Origin: an uncultured Elusimicrobium sp.
GTDB lineage: Bacteria; Elusimicrobiota; Endomicrobiia; Endomicrobiales; Endomicrobiaceae
Reading direction: 5' to 3'
Length of the DNA stretch: 8,554 nucleotides
Assembly (NCBI GenBank): GCA_902761395.1
Contig: CACWKJ010000138.1
Coordinates: forward strand, 1-8,554
Below the pieces are notes generated by a model. The model had not been told where the DNA came from. It saw nothing but the letters and a program-made list of their open reading frames with translations, and ran no database searches. A program made the position numbers and the translations under genes. Shown here piece after piece: positions 1 to 6,457 of the stretch (position 1 is the stretch's first letter; every line of letters starts with the position of its first letter).

Positions 1-21
1 TATTTCGTCGTTTTTTACCAT
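1..21 (-). CDS. 5' end of an unidentified gene leaving the window
   Basis: Seven codons are visible on the minus strand, reading MVKNDEI, and the frame is open to the window edge. The start is supported by AGGG at 32-29, placed 7 bases before the ATG at 21-19. The gene lies just behind a promoter, a structured leader and an intrinsic terminator, so it is probably the target of that leader. The residues N-D-E-I are faintly like the beginning of translation initiation factor IF-3, whose genes are often controlled by leader RNAs, but seven residues cannot identify a protein and I do not assign it. Confidence 0.4.
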
Positions 22-37
22 ACTTTTACCCTAAAAT

Positions 38-69
38 AAAAAAACTCTTTTTGCACATTGCAAAAAGAG
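38..69 (-). terminator. Strong intrinsic terminator, minus strand
   Basis: A perfect 11-bp inverted repeat (CTCTTTTTGCA at 45-55, TGCAAAAAGAG at 59-69) encloses a 3-base loop. On the minus strand it is followed at once by seven T residues (A run at 38-44) and then more T-rich sequence. On the plus strand no T run follows, so the terminator works leftward. It lies ~140 bases after a consensus promoter and 16 bases before a start codon. It could therefore be a conditional attenuator, and could also stop read-through from the O-acetylation operon. Confidence 0.8.
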
Positions 70-96
70 ACATAAAAATAAAATTTAATTTCACAG

Positions 97-119
97 ACCG
101 TTAGGAAATACCGAACGGT
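97..119. terminator. Hairpin followed by T-rich sequence on the plus strand; internal leader hairpin on the minus strand
   Basis: The arms ACCGTT (97-102) and AACGGT (114-119) pair, with a further GG/CC pairing inside after one mismatch and a 5-base loop. On the plus strand T-rich sequence follows (120-132, interrupted by G and A), so it could be a modest terminator for a gene entering from outside the window. On the minus strand it is the middle hairpin of the candidate leader RNA. The 6-bp stem is short, so the terminator reading is uncertain. Confidence 0.3.
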
Positions 120-184
120 TTGTTTTATTTTTCAGCCCCGGGATTTTCAAGGATAACCAAGCCAATCCGTTGCAATGTTTCTGT

Positions 185-213
185 ATTATATACCTAATAA
201 CTCAAAATGTCAA
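185..213 (-). promoter_or_regulatory. Perfect sigma-70 consensus promoter
   Basis: On the minus strand TTGACA (213-208) is separated by exactly 17 bases from TATAAT (190-185). Both boxes match the consensus at all six positions with ideal spacing. The predicted start of transcription is near 178. It lies downstream of the MBOAT gene's stop codon and drives transcription leftward, away from that gene, into the candidate leader RNA. Confidence 0.8.
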
Positions 214-245
214 ACTTTATATGTTTGTATATCATAAAAATATTT

Positions 246-1637
246 TTAAAATCTAAAGTATATAAAGCTGTAGTAAGTTTCACTTGCCATTTTAGTAACA
301 GATAAGATAAATATCATTAATAACCAAATATTTGTAATAATTTTTGATGTAAATTCTTTTTTATCTAATATACCTTTAAATATTGGAACTGCACATAATA
401 TTGCAGCTACAAAGGTTATAATTTCGATAGTATCAATATAGTAGGTTATACCAAAAGGAATATTCGATATATTTATTGATTTTACGCAAAACATGTTCAT
501 AATATATTCTTTTGCATATAGAATACTTTCACTTCTAAAAATTACCCAACCAACAATAACAATCAAACAAAGATAAATATTCCGTATCGCATTATGTAAT
601 TTATTGTTATATTTTTTTTCAATATCTATTATCTTTTCTATAACAATAAATAATGCATTCCATAAACCCCATACAATAAAAGTCCATGCCGCGCCATGCC
701 AGATACCCGTAATTAAAAATACTATTACCAAATTACGGATTTGTTTTAATTTTCCATGACGACTTCCGCCAAGGGGAATATAAAGATATTCTTTAAACCA
801 ATTTGATAAAGACATATGCCAACGTCTCCAGAATTCAGAGAGAGACTTTGAAATATAAGGATAATTAAAGTTTTCAGCAAACTTAAAGCCAAAAATCAAT
901 CCTAAACCTATTGCCATATCTGAATATCCGCTAAAATCAAAAAATATTTGGAACGAATAAGCAATAGCTCCTAACCAAGCCGTAAAATGTGAAAACATAT
1001 CAGGATTTTGAGTAAATATTTTATCTGCAATCGTTCCCATAGTATTTGCTATGAGCACTTTTTTAGATAAGCCTATAATAAATCTTTTTATCCCTAACTG
1101 CAATTTTTCAAAATCTGTATCATGGCTATCAATTTGTTTATCTATATCGTGGTATTTCACGATAGGTCCCGCAACTAATTGCGGGAACAAACAAATGTAT
1201 AAAGCTAATTTGAAAATATTTTTTTGGATAGGACATTTTTTTTTGTATACATCAAAAGTATACGACATAGCCTGAAAAATATAAAAAGATATACCTAACG
1301 GCAATACTATATCCAGCATATTACTATCAGAACGAGTAATAGTACTTACAACAAAATTAAAGTATTTGTAATAAAACAATATGTATACATTGGTACATAT
1401 TGTTAAAAATAAAAAAATCTTTTTATACAAAACAAATCTATCAATAAGGATACTTCCAACATAATTGATTAATATTATAAATAATATTATCCAAAGACAT
1501 TCCGGAGCACCCCAGGCATAAAAGATTAAGCTTGCTATTAATAGCACATAATTACGCAATTTTTTACTTACAACAAAATATATCGTTAAAAGTAAAGGTA
1601 AAAATATAAAAAGAAAAGAGATAGAACTAAAAACCAT
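246..1637 (-). CDS. MBOAT family O-acyltransferase, AlgI-like
   Basis: Polytopic inner-membrane protein of the membrane-bound O-acyltransferase family, of the AlgI type that passes acetyl groups across the membrane for polysaccharide O-acetylation. The start chosen at 1637 gives 463 residues and the family's usual opening (MVFSSISFLFIFLPL); GGAG lies 7 bases upstream. Family landmarks are the LVAGPIVKY stretch, QIFFDFSGYSDMAIG, then FWRRWHMSLSNWFKEYLYIPLGG and GIWHGAAW. The two histidines (H274 in RRWH and H314 in GIWHG) are the conserved active-site pair. About ten hydrophobic helices and the length fit the family. The gene begins 11 bases inside the end of the preceding SGNH gene, so the two are translationally coupled. 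The polysaccharide acetylated cannot be told from the sequence. Confidence 0.93.
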   Translation of the reverse strand: MVFSSISFLFIFLPLLLTIYFVVSKKLRNYVLLIASLIFYAWGAPECLWIILFIILINYVGSILIDRFVLYKKIFLFLTICTNVYILFYYKYFNFVVSTITRSDSNMLDIVLPLGISFYIFQAMSYTFDVYKKKCPIQKNIFKLALYICLFPQLVAGPIVKYHDIDKQIDSHDTDFEKLQLGIKRFIIGLSKKVLIANTMGTIADKIFTQNPDMFSHFTAWLGAIAYSFQIFFDFSGYSDMAIGLGLIFGFKFAENFNYPYISKSLSEFWRRWHMSLSNWFKEYLYIPLGGSRHGKLKQIRNLVIVFLITGIWHGAAWTFIVWGLWNALFIVIEKIIDIEKKYNNKLHNAIRNIYLCLIVIVGWVIFRSESILYAKEYIMNMFCVKSINISNIPFGITYYIDTIEIITFVAAILCAVPIFKGILDKKEFTSKIITNIWLLMIFILSVTKMASETYYSFIYFRF

Positions 1638-2847
1638 TTTCATCTCCGTTTCTATATAAAAACATATATTTCGACAGTTGTTCAAAACATAAAACCAAAA
1701 TATCTATTTTTATATTTTTGTCATTTAATTCTTTTTTGAATTTCTTTATTTCCGAAGAAGCACTTAAATTGGTTTTTTCAATTTCAGCTACAAAAACGCT
1801 CTCAAAATTTTTGAATGAAGAAATAAATCCCGGTATCATGTTTAAAGAAAAGGAATCTCCATACATAAGTACATTCGGTGCATTAGGATTATTTTTATTT
1901 TCATATACGTTTACAATTGTATTTTCAGAACTATCTATATAATGTTTTTCTACTACATTTTGATAATTTTTTGGAATTAAATAAGTATATTCTTGATCTA
2001 AAACATCAAAATCATTTAAGAATAACGATTTATAATTATAACCCACGAAAAATCCATAAACAGGACAAATTCTGGATAGAACCGATTTAAATGTATCAAA
2101 CTCATTAAGTTGAGTGGTTCTTATATTTTTAAAATCTTTTTCTATTTCTTTCATCAATTCAGAATAAGCAACATAAGCTCCGATATCAGTCCAATGATAA
2201 TCATTTTTAAAATAAACAGGTTCATCAGATTTTAATGAATAATCTACTATTTGCCAATAAGGATATAAAAACTTTACACCGGTTTGTTCCTTTATTTGTT
2301 CAACCATATGCAGTTTTCTGATATATATTTTGCTTCTCATTAATACCGGAGAAGATAAACTACTTCCGACTTCACTTTTAAACGGTGGAATCATCATATA
2401 TAATTTTATGTTATTTTCTTTACAAAATTCATCAAGTCTTTTTATATTGTATATTATTTCAGGTTCAACATATGAATTTCTATATATGAATTTTTCATCA
2501 AAATTTGAATGAAACGGAAGACTGGCAATATAATTTGTTTTTTTATTCCAAAACTGATTGTTAAACTGATAATTATATATTGGTAATTCACGTTTTAGAG
2601 TAATATAAATACTAAAAAGTTTATTTCTTAAAAAGAATCTATCTTTGAACCAATTATCAAAATCTTTACCAAAATTAGTGTTAATCGTTTTATCTGGGTT
2701 AATTAAAGGATGAAATTGAGCAAGCGGCCTGTTTTCTATTCGTGATATTTTAGCATTACTAATTTTTAATGCCGGAATAAAGAGTAATATTATAAATATT
2801 ACGGAAAAAATAATATCTACGATTTTAGTTTTATCAATATTTTTCAT
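1627..2847 (-). CDS. AlgX/AlgJ-like SGNH-fold polysaccharide O-acetyltransferase
   Basis: A 406-residue protein with one N-terminal membrane anchor (about 10-28) and an extracytoplasmic SGNH-hydrolase-like domain, the normal partner of AlgI-type MBOAT proteins. The SENRPLAQ-like opening of the family is seen as IENRPLAQF (37-45). The catalytic set is visible: D216 and H218 in NDYHW, and nucleophile S332 in YGDSF. By family analogy it takes the acetyl group exported by the MBOAT protein and places it on a polysaccharide outside the membrane. It is the first gene of a two-gene minus-strand operon and overlaps the MBOAT gene by 11 bases. The ribosome binding site is weak. No carbohydrate-binding module is obvious, so it is closer to AlgJ or similar short forms than to full-length AlgX. 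Confidence 0.88.
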   Translation of the reverse strand: MKNIDKTKIVDIIFSVIFIILLFIPALKISNAKISRIENRPLAQFHPLINPDKTINTNFGKDFDNWFKDRFFLRNKLFSIYITLKRELPIYNYQFNNQFWNKKTNYIASLPFHSNFDEKFIYRNSYVEPEIIYNIKRLDEFCKENNIKLYMMIPPFKSEVGSSLSSPVLMRSKIYIRKLHMVEQIKEQTGVKFLYPYWQIVDYSLKSDEPVYFKNDYHWTDIGAYVAYSELMKEIEKDFKNIRTTQLNEFDTFKSVLSRICPVYGFFVGYNYKSLFLNDFDVLDQEYTYLIPKNYQNVVEKHYIDSSENTIVNVYENKNNPNAPNVLMYGDSFSLNMIPGFISSFKNFESVFVAEIEKTNLSASSEIKKFKKELNDKNIKIDILVLCFEQLSKYMFLYRNGDENGF

Positions 2848-2860
2848 TTATCATATTACC

Positions 2861-2888
2861 AATCTAACTAAAGTACCTCATCTGTCAA
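2861..2888 (-). promoter_or_regulatory. Possible promoter of the O-acetylation operon
   Basis: TTGACA (2888-2883, minus strand) matches the -35 consensus exactly. At 16 bases there is TAGATT (2866-2861), four of six matches to the -10 box. Transcription would begin near 2854, leaving a leader of only about seven bases before the ATG at 2847. The short leader and imperfect -10 make this a tentative call. Confidence 0.35.
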
Positions 2889-3065
2889 ATTTTAACATAA
2901 ATTTTTATTGTTTACCAATTATTTACTTATAAATTCAGTAACAAAAATTTGTAACGAACTGAAGTATTTTGGAAAGAAGAAAAAAATACGAAGTTGGAAT
3001 TTAAAAGATAAATCTGTTCCGCTAATATTTACTATAAATGAGTTTATTTGGTATTATCTTTTGGT

Positions 3066-4386
3066 ATGGAAAATAAATTAGGACAAAATTTTAAATTTTT
3101 CAGTTTGCTAAAATTTGCAACACCGACAATGATAATGGTATTTTTTGTATCGTTATATGTTATGGTTGACGGTGTATTTGTTTCCAGATTTGTTAACACA
3201 AGTGCATTTGCCGCAATAAATATAGTTTATCCGTTATTCAGTTTATTGTTTGCGATATCCAGTATGCTTGCTTCCGGCGGAAGTGCTTTGGTTGCAAAAA
3301 GGATGGGGGAACAAAAGAACAAAGTTGCCAAACAATATTTTACTTTGGTAGTTGTTTCATCGGCAGCAATCGGTTTAATAATTGCTTTAATATGTTTAAT
3401 ATTCATAAAACCTATAATTTATCTTTTAGGTTCCGACGATTCCATTTACCAATATTGTTATGATTATATAAATATTTGCACCGTTCTGTATATTACAAAT
3501 GATATTTCATTCGTTTTTCGTTGCTGCAGGCAAACCTAAAATGGGACTTATTGCCACTTTAACAGGCGGGACGACAAACATCATTTTCGATTATATTTTT
3601 ATTGCCGTAATGGGTATGGGAATTTCAGGTGCCGCTTACGGAACGATTGTCGGGTTCCTTGCACAAAATTCTATAGGAATAATTTATTTTACTTTTAAAA
3701 GAAAAGGAACATTATATTTCGTTAAACCGAGTTTAAATTTTCTTGCCGTTGTTAAAAGTTGTTATAACGGTATGGCTGAATTTATAGGTAATTTGGCAAT
3801 ATCGATAACAACATTTTTGTTCAACATAGAAATGATGAAATATATAGGTGTTGACGGTGTTGCCGCAATAACGATAGTCCTTTATGCCGAATTTATTTTA
3901 ACATCCGTATTCTACGGATATTCATCCGGAGTTGCACCGATATTCAGTTATAATTACGGCAGCAAAAACATATTCCAACTAAAAAACATTTTTAAAATAA
4001 GTATGATTTTTGTAATTGTATCATCTGTTTTAATTTGTTGTTTGTCTATACCTGCCGCACCGTACATAATAGAATTTTTTGCAAAAGAAAACTCGCATGT
4101 GTTTTATATTGCTTTAAAAGGATTTTTTATTTTTGCGGTTTCGTTCTTATTTACGGGAACAAACATTTTTTCGGCTGCAATGTTTACCGCATTTTCCAAC
4201 GGAAAAGTTGCTTCGATAATTATGTTCCTTAGAACACTTGTGTTTTTAAGTTTATCGATATTGTTGTTACCGTTGGTTTTCAATGTTAACGGAATTTGGC
4301 TTGCAATACCTGTCGCAGAATTTTTATCTATATTGGTTGTTGCCTTTTATTTTATAAAATACAGAAAGGTTTACAATTACCTTTAG
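3066..4386 (+). pseudogene. MATE family efflux transporter, interrupted by a +1 frameshift
   Basis: Multidrug and toxic compound extrusion family transporter, which exports substrates using a sodium or proton gradient. The N-terminal part (from ATG 3066) has typical MATE sequence such as PTMIMVFFVSLYVMVDGVFVSR and ASGGSALVAKRMGE, and reads to a stop at 3539. The rest (FHSFFVAAGKPKMGLI, GISGAAYGT, later helices) is in the next frame to the TAG at 4384-4386. Dropping one T from the run at 3475-3477 joins them as ...YDYINI-APFCILQ-MIFHSFFVAAGKPK, the expected family sequence, and gives 439 residues, a normal length. An upstream in-frame TTG at 3048 is a poorer start. Either the gene is broken or the extra T is a sequencing error. 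It meets the next gene tail to tail with 2 bases between stops. The transported compound is unknown. Confidence 0.85.
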
Positions 4387-4388
4387 TT

Positions 4389-4658
4389 CTACTTAAGACT
4401 TTGAAGAAGAATAGGTTTCAATAATTTTTCGAAAAACAGATACGCTATTAAAAAGCTCATTAAACCAACAAAAGCAAACAAAAAACCAACAATTTTATCA
4501 GAATCGGATTTAAAACAGATAATATATAATCCAATTAAAATAAATACAGCTCCGAGAATACATACTGTTCTTTTCATCAAAGAAACAATTTTTTCTACTT
4601 TTTGTTTTTTTATTGATACCGGTGTTTCATAAGTATTGTTCATGAATAAATTATACAT
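4389..4658 (-). CDS. Small membrane protein of unknown function with two helices
   Basis: I do not recognise this 89-residue protein. It has a short polar N-terminus rich in lysine, two hydrophobic helices (about residues 32-49 and 57-77) and a short tail, so both ends are probably on the same side of the membrane, likely the cytoplasm. ATG codons at 4658 and 4643 are both possible starts and neither has a clear ribosome binding site. The second start would give 84 residues and lies just behind a TATAAT-like hexamer (4655-4650). It is convergent with the MATE gene and divergent from the PhnD-like/HEPN-like gene, with only ~60 bases between them. Confidence 0.55.
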   Translation of the reverse strand: MYNLFMNNTYETPVSIKKQKVEKIVSLMKRTVCILGAVFILIGLYIICFKSDSDKIVGFLFAFVGLMSFLIAYLFFEKLLKPILLQSLK

Positions 4659-4720
4659 TTTTTTATTTACAATAAAAATATTCTTTTAAGTATCAGCTAA
4701 ATTTAGTAGAATTATTGCCA

Positions 4721-6298
4721 ATGAAAACAATAAGAATTTTATTATTTTCCATAATGTTATTTTGCTGTTTTATCAGTGTAAATGTTTTTGCACAAGGAAA
4801 AGAACATAACGAAATTACAATAGCAATTCTAAAAGGGGATAACCTTTCCGAATATAAAGATTTGTTGTCAAAAACAATTAAAGAAAAACTAAACAAAACG
4901 GTAAAAATAAAAGTTTTGGATTATGACACATTCATAGTTGATATGGACAGGGGAAACAGCGATTTTTATAAAGGTTCTCCTCTTACTTATGTTCTTTCGT
5001 TATCGGATACCGTTATATTGAAGTCCGCTTACAGAATTGACGGCGAAATTCAACAGGATTATACTCCTGTTATACTTGCAAGAACAGACAAGAATATAAA
5101 TACCGTTAAAGATTTGGAAAACAAAAATTTCCATTTCACAAACCCTAATTCCGCATCGGGATATTTATACCCCAAATTATTTTTAATTGAAAAAGGTGTA
5201 ATTACGGAAAAAGATTTTGCCGATGACCGTTCACCGAGCGCAAAAGATGTTTACAATTATGTCTTGGAAGGCAAATGGGATGCATGTTGTTCTTTTTACG
5301 GTCTTTTGGAAGATGATCCGTTTTTCGAAAAAAATCCCTTATTAAAAGCTTTTAAAATAAATCTGCAAATTCCCAACGATCCGTTATGGGCTGACGAGAA
5401 AACAAAAACAGAAAACCCGCAATTGGTAACGGATGTAAAAAATTTAATATTGGAATTGTTTGAAGATAATAAAGAACTTTCTTTTATACCGGCAAGAGAT
5501 AAAGATTATGACTCAATAAGAAGAAAAGTAAGGATATTGAACATAATAGAAAACAAAGATTTTATATCGGTAGACAGAGTGCTGGGTTTTGTTACAAGAA
5601 GTCCTAAAACTTTAAACTTTATTTTAAAATACAATTTGCATATTGCTCTTTCTTATTTAGTGTTCACGTCACTGATTATCATTTTTGTTTCCGTATTTTT
5701 CAAAAGAACCGTAATAAAAAAATATCATACGGAACATAAATTGTTAAACGACAAATATAACGATTTATTGGAACATTTGGAAGAAGAAAACGATTTCAAT
5801 TCAAAAATAACCAAACTTGAAGACAAAATAAAAGTTGCTTTTAAAGACTATACAAAGTTTACCGAAGATTCCGTTATGGTTAAGTATGTTGCAACCGGTG
5901 AATTTTTATTTAATAAATATAAAGACACAAATGCTATGGAACCGTCCGCAATAGCAAACTGTTATGTTAAAGCTTTTGAAAGAATAGTTATGGTTAGCGC
6001 ATACGGAGCGGAAACATTTGAAAAACAGGATGACACAAAAGTTCCCGACGAGCAACAAAACATACAAAACAAAATAGATCCGAAAAAGATATTGGATAAC
6101 GGTATAAGAGATGTAAGAGAAAAAGCCGGGTTAAGCAACAAAGATTATAAGAGTTTGCAAAAATGCAGAAGCTTAAGAAACAAAGTTGCACATTTAAAAC
6201 CTGTTTCTAAAGAAGAAGTTGTTTCGATAAGGAAAACTCTTTTAGGGGAAAATTCTTATACCAACGGAATACTGGCGAAGTTGGCACCGTATCTTTAA
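4721..6298 (+). CDS. Transmembrane protein with periplasmic PhnD-like binding domain and cytoplasmic HEPN-like domain
   Basis: A 525-residue protein from ATG 4721 (a TTG two codons earlier is possible). In this numbering: signal peptide 1-24 with a VFA-like cleavage site; type-2 periplasmic-binding domain of the PhnD phosphonate/phosphite family about 31-285, with family landmarks FYKGSPLTYV, NPNSASGYLYPK, AKDVYNYVLEGKWDA and IPNDPLWA; membrane helix about 306-327; charged coiled-coil segment about 335-375; and a helical C-terminal domain about 378-525 with CRSLRNKVAH, containing R486-N487...H491, the R-x4-H motif of HEPN domains. In HEPN families this motif is the RNase active site, although some members only bind RNA. 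I infer that ligand sensing outside the membrane controls the inside domain. There is no kinase, cyclase or ABC-transporter partner nearby. The PhnD-like call is firm; the HEPN call rests on the motif and the helical pattern. Confidence 0.72.
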   Translation: MKTIRILLFSIMLFCCFISVNVFAQGKEHNEITIAILKGDNLSEYKDLLSKTIKEKLNKTVKIKVLDYDTFIVDMDRGNSDFYKGSPLTYVLSLSDTVILKSAYRIDGEIQQDYTPVILARTDKNINTVKDLENKNFHFTNPNSASGYLYPKLFLIEKGVITEKDFADDRSPSAKDVYNYVLEGKWDACCSFYGLLEDDPFFEKNPLLKAFKINLQIPNDPLWADEKTKTENPQLVTDVKNLILELFEDNKELSFIPARDKDYDSIRRKVRILNIIENKDFISVDRVLGFVTRSPKTLNFILKYNLHIALSYLVFTSLIIIFVSVFFKRTVIKKYHTEHKLLNDKYNDLLEHLEEENDFNSKITKLEDKIKVAFKDYTKFTEDSVMVKYVATGEFLFNKYKDTNAMEPSAIANCYVKAFERIVMVSAYGAETFEKQDDTKVPDEQQNIQNKIDPKKILDNGIRDVREKAGLSNKDYKSLQKCRSLRNKVAHLKPVSKEEVVSIRKTLLGENSYTNGILAKLAPYL

Positions 6299-6320
6299 AA
6301 ATGTTTTAACATTTTTAAAG
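6293..6320 (+). terminator. AT-rich perfect inverted repeat over the stop codon
   Basis: CTTTAAAAATGTT (6293-6305) is perfectly repeated in inverse at 6308-6320, and the arms span the stop codon of the PhnD-like/HEPN-like gene. The stem has few G-C pairs and no T run follows on the plus strand beyond the T5 inside its own 3' arm. It may be a weak terminator or an mRNA 3'-end stabiliser. Confidence 0.3.
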
Positions 6321-6330
6321 ATGGTTATAG

Positions 6331-6354
6331 GGTGATAAGGTGAAAGGGTGAAGG
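6331..6354 (+). repeat. Three-unit 8-bp tandem repeat, GGTGA-based
   Basis: GGTGA recurs at exactly 8-base steps (6331, 6339, 6347), giving units GGTGATAA, GGTGAAAG and GGTGAAGG. A degenerate fourth unit follows. It lies in a non-coding gap between two genes together with a palindrome and a second tandem repeat. Confidence 0.55.
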
Positions 6355-6375
6355 GTTTAATGATAGAACGGAGAG

Positions 6376-6396
6376 ATCCCGCATCAAGTGCGGGAT
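6376..6396. repeat. REP-like palindrome with TCAAG loop
   Basis: ATCCCGCA (6376-6383) and TGCGGGAT (6389-6396) form a perfect 8-bp stem around the loop TCAAG, followed by GACA. From memory, palindromes of the form ATCCCG-x-TCAAG-x-CGGGATGAC are scattered between genes in many bacteria. It is GC-rich compared with its surroundings, which fits an element that came from elsewhere. Confidence 0.55.
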
Positions 6397-6415
6397 GACA
6401 AGCGAAAAGGCAATG

Positions 6416-6438
6416 TATAATTTATAATTTACAATTTA
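6416..6438 (+). repeat. Three-unit 7-bp tandem repeat, TATAATT-based
   Basis: TATAATT recurs at 6416 and 6423, with a third copy TACAATT at 6430. It is AT-only apart from one C. It sits just before the DUF805 gene, and the TATAAT hexamers inside it could serve as -10 boxes, although I see no matching -35 box. Confidence 0.5.
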
Positions 6439-6457
6439 GGGCAGACGACAAACAATA

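Larger units (their letters stand above)
38..179 (-). ncRNA. Candidate structured leader RNA (attenuator or riboswitch-like) or small RNA
   Basis: A transcript starting ~7 bases after the -10 box would begin near 179-178 and run to the terminator, about 140 nt. Visible structure in transcript order is a possible GGAUU/AAUCC stem (168-164 with 145-141), a hairpin ACCGUU/AACGGU (119-114 with 102-97), then the terminator stem. The first nine bases (178-170, ACAUUGCAA) are perfectly complementary to 63-55 in the terminator's 5' arm and loop, which would allow an antiterminator pairing. I do not recognise a known riboswitch: I looked for T-box, TPP, SAM-I, FMN, cobalamin, lysine, preQ1 and GEMM motifs by eye. 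A Shine-Dalgarno and ATG follow the terminator, which favours a cis leader over a free RNA. Confidence 0.5.

Noticed and set aside
131..198. Minus-strand open frame reading ETLQRIGLVILENPGAEK before a stop
   Set aside because: It has no start codon or ribosome binding site, is about 20 codons long, and lies in the candidate leader RNA.
235..248. AT-only palindrome over the MBOAT stop codon as a terminator
   Set aside because: It has no G-C pairs, so the hairpin would be too weak; it probably reflects base composition.
3471..3501. Programmed +1 ribosomal frameshifting in the MATE gene
   Set aside because: There is no slippery codon with a following stop, no stimulatory Shine-Dalgarno or structure, and MATE genes are not known to use recoding.
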